Below, piece after piece: positions 63,034 through 64,000 of a stretch of 64,000 nucleotides of DNA; the stretch's first letter is position 1, and the number at the start of each line of letters is the position of its first letter. The translations under genes were made by a program, and so were the position numbers. The notes under the pieces were generated by a model. The model was given only the letters and a program-made list of their open reading frames with translations. It made no database searches and was not told where the DNA came from. Source of the stretch: Eubacteriaceae bacterium (GTDB taxonomy: Bacteria > Bacillota > Clostridia > Lachnospirales > Lachnospiraceae). The DNA is taken from NCBI GenBank assembly GCA_902362455.1, contig CABIWJ010000006.1, positions 63,495 through 127,494 on the forward strand, in the 5' to 3' direction.

Positions 63034-64000
63034 CATGAAGGTTAGAAAATTAAAGACCAGAATAGCTGCTTTTGGACTGGCTGTCCTGATGGGCATCAGT
63101 ACCTTGAGCAGTGTAAATGCGTTTGCGGTCGAACAGACAGGCTCGGAACAGCAGACGGAAGTACAGGCGGTAACAAGCCAGAAAGATACATCGGTTACAG
63201 CAGATGATATCACAAAAGCGGTTTCGGATGAAACATTTGCGGTGGAAACCTGTATGGAAGGAATCCATTATGATGCAGAAAAAGAAGATGTTACGCTTGT
63301 AAGTATCAAAGATGAGAATGGTGGAGAGTATCATTCTGACAAAGCAGGAACATATATTGCCACTTATATGGTCGTTCCAAAAGATAAGAGTGACAGCTAT
63401 ACCATCACCCGGAAAGTGACTCTGACGGATACAGAAGGTCAGGCACATTCTGAAGAAAATGGTGGAGAGAAACAGAAGTCAGATACAGAATCTGAAGATG
63501 ATTCGGATTCGCCTGTGCAGAACTACACAGATGTAGAAATTGAAACATCCGAAGAAGATGCATCTGCACAGGCAGTCAAAGAACTGAAAGAGGACATCGA
63601 AGAGGGAAATGTGATGGTATTGTCTGCGGCTGAAAGAGCTACAAGCAGCGGTTCCACAGTTACATTGACAAAGGGGAGAACTATTTATTATCCAAGTTAT
63701 ATTGGAAATTATCTTACGTGTCTGTTTACCGTAAACGGAAAGATCGCATACTGTCTCCAGTCCCAGAAAGCATCCCCACCGAGTGGAAGTTATGTGGCAC
63801 AGGTACTGGACAGCAATAAAAATTTGCAGAAAGTCCTTTACTATGGCTATGGCGGGGCAGGAGATCTGACAGGAAGTTATCTGTCCGGGAAATCAGAGGA
63901 TGAAAAGTATGTGTATACGCATATTGCAGCCAGCTACGCTTACGCAGGAGAAGCCGGATTTACCGGATGTAATTATAATGACCTTGTAAATGCAGGGGTT
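63034..64000 (+). CDS. Secreted surface protein with thioester-type domain (partial)
   Basis: The ATG at 63034 follows AGGAAGGAAAAG and opens a frame that remains open to the window end (322 codons). It has a classical signal peptide (KLKTRIAAFGLAVLMGISTL, cleavage probably after NAFA), an acidic Thr/Ser/Glu-rich region, and from about residue 205 a domain containing YLTCLFTVNGKIAYCLQSQK. The YCLQ context recalls Cys-Gln thioester domains of Gram-positive adhesins. Such large surface proteins are frequent cargo of Lachnospiraceae conjugative elements. The sorting signal lies outside the window. Confidence 0.75.

Noticed and set aside
1-64000. tRNA, rRNA or complete insertion sequences
   Set aside because: No cloverleaf-like segment with a CCA end, no rRNA core sequence and no transposase frame was recognised on either strand.

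Overview
The window comes from an anaerobic, low-GC Gram-positive gut bacterium, most likely of the Lachnospiraceae (Clostridia). I infer this from the AT-rich sequence with strong AGGAGG-type ribosome sites, the serC-serA-DUF1015 cluster, the lepA-hemW pair, pyruvate phosphate dikinase and the many Lachnospiraceae-style hypothetical proteins. I cannot fix the genus. I found no rRNA, tRNA, CRISPR array or complete insertion sequence.

Layout. 1-5.6 kb: amino-acid biosynthesis (end of ilvD, ilvB, serC, serA, a DUF1015 gene). 5.6-9.2 kb: a Zur-type Fur regulator and a zinc ABC transporter (znuA-znuC-znuB), with two identical 15-bp dyads bracketing the promoter. 9.4-24.7 kb: mostly housekeeping genes (membrane transglutaminase-like protein, ABC-F ATPase, PflX-type radical SAM, M18 aminopeptidase, lepA, hemW, PadR operon, ppdK). 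24.9-30.6 kb: a DUF3592-like membrane protein, the methionine transporter metNIQ and an alpha/beta hydrolase. 30.9-39.5 kb: small hypothetical genes (one frameshifted), a four-gene operon of exported proteins including an M4 metalloprotease, and a DUF438/hemerythrin/PAS protein. 39.8-57 kb: an accessory and defence island with an HNH nuclease, a YjfB-like protein, an ATP-grasp protein, an AlbA/Schlafen-type protein, a complete Wadjet system (jetABCD) preceded by an extra small gene, and an ADP-ribose-themed zone (metallophosphoesterase-ADP-ribosylglycohydrolase interrupted by an amber codon, and a macro-domain fusion protein) rich in duplications and gene fragments. 57.2-64 kb: visibly more GC-rich genes typical of an integrative and conjugative element (actin-like ParM and its partner, an RHH protein, a C5 cytosine methyltransferase, an amidoligase/gamma-glutamylcyclotransferase pair and a thioester-type surface protein cut by the window end).

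The most unusual material is non-coding. A family of leader elements made of two adjacent hairpins, sometimes followed by a third, lies directly before the ribosome sites of znuA, znuC, the transglutaminase-like gene and the PadR-partner gene, with a decayed copy before the M18 gene. The second hairpin shows a compensatory base-pair change between copies. A separate 137-bp array of five short hairpins occurs twice, before znuA and before the DUF438 gene. A 196-bp near-perfect palindrome follows the M18 gene.

The accessory island has been rearranged repeatedly: an internally deleted copy of the gene in front of Wadjet lies 3 kb upstream of it, a 279-bp direct repeat (one mismatch) flanks the macro-domain gene, and relics of LysR and flavodoxin genes are present. 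All functional calls come from motifs and recalled family resemblance; no database search was run.
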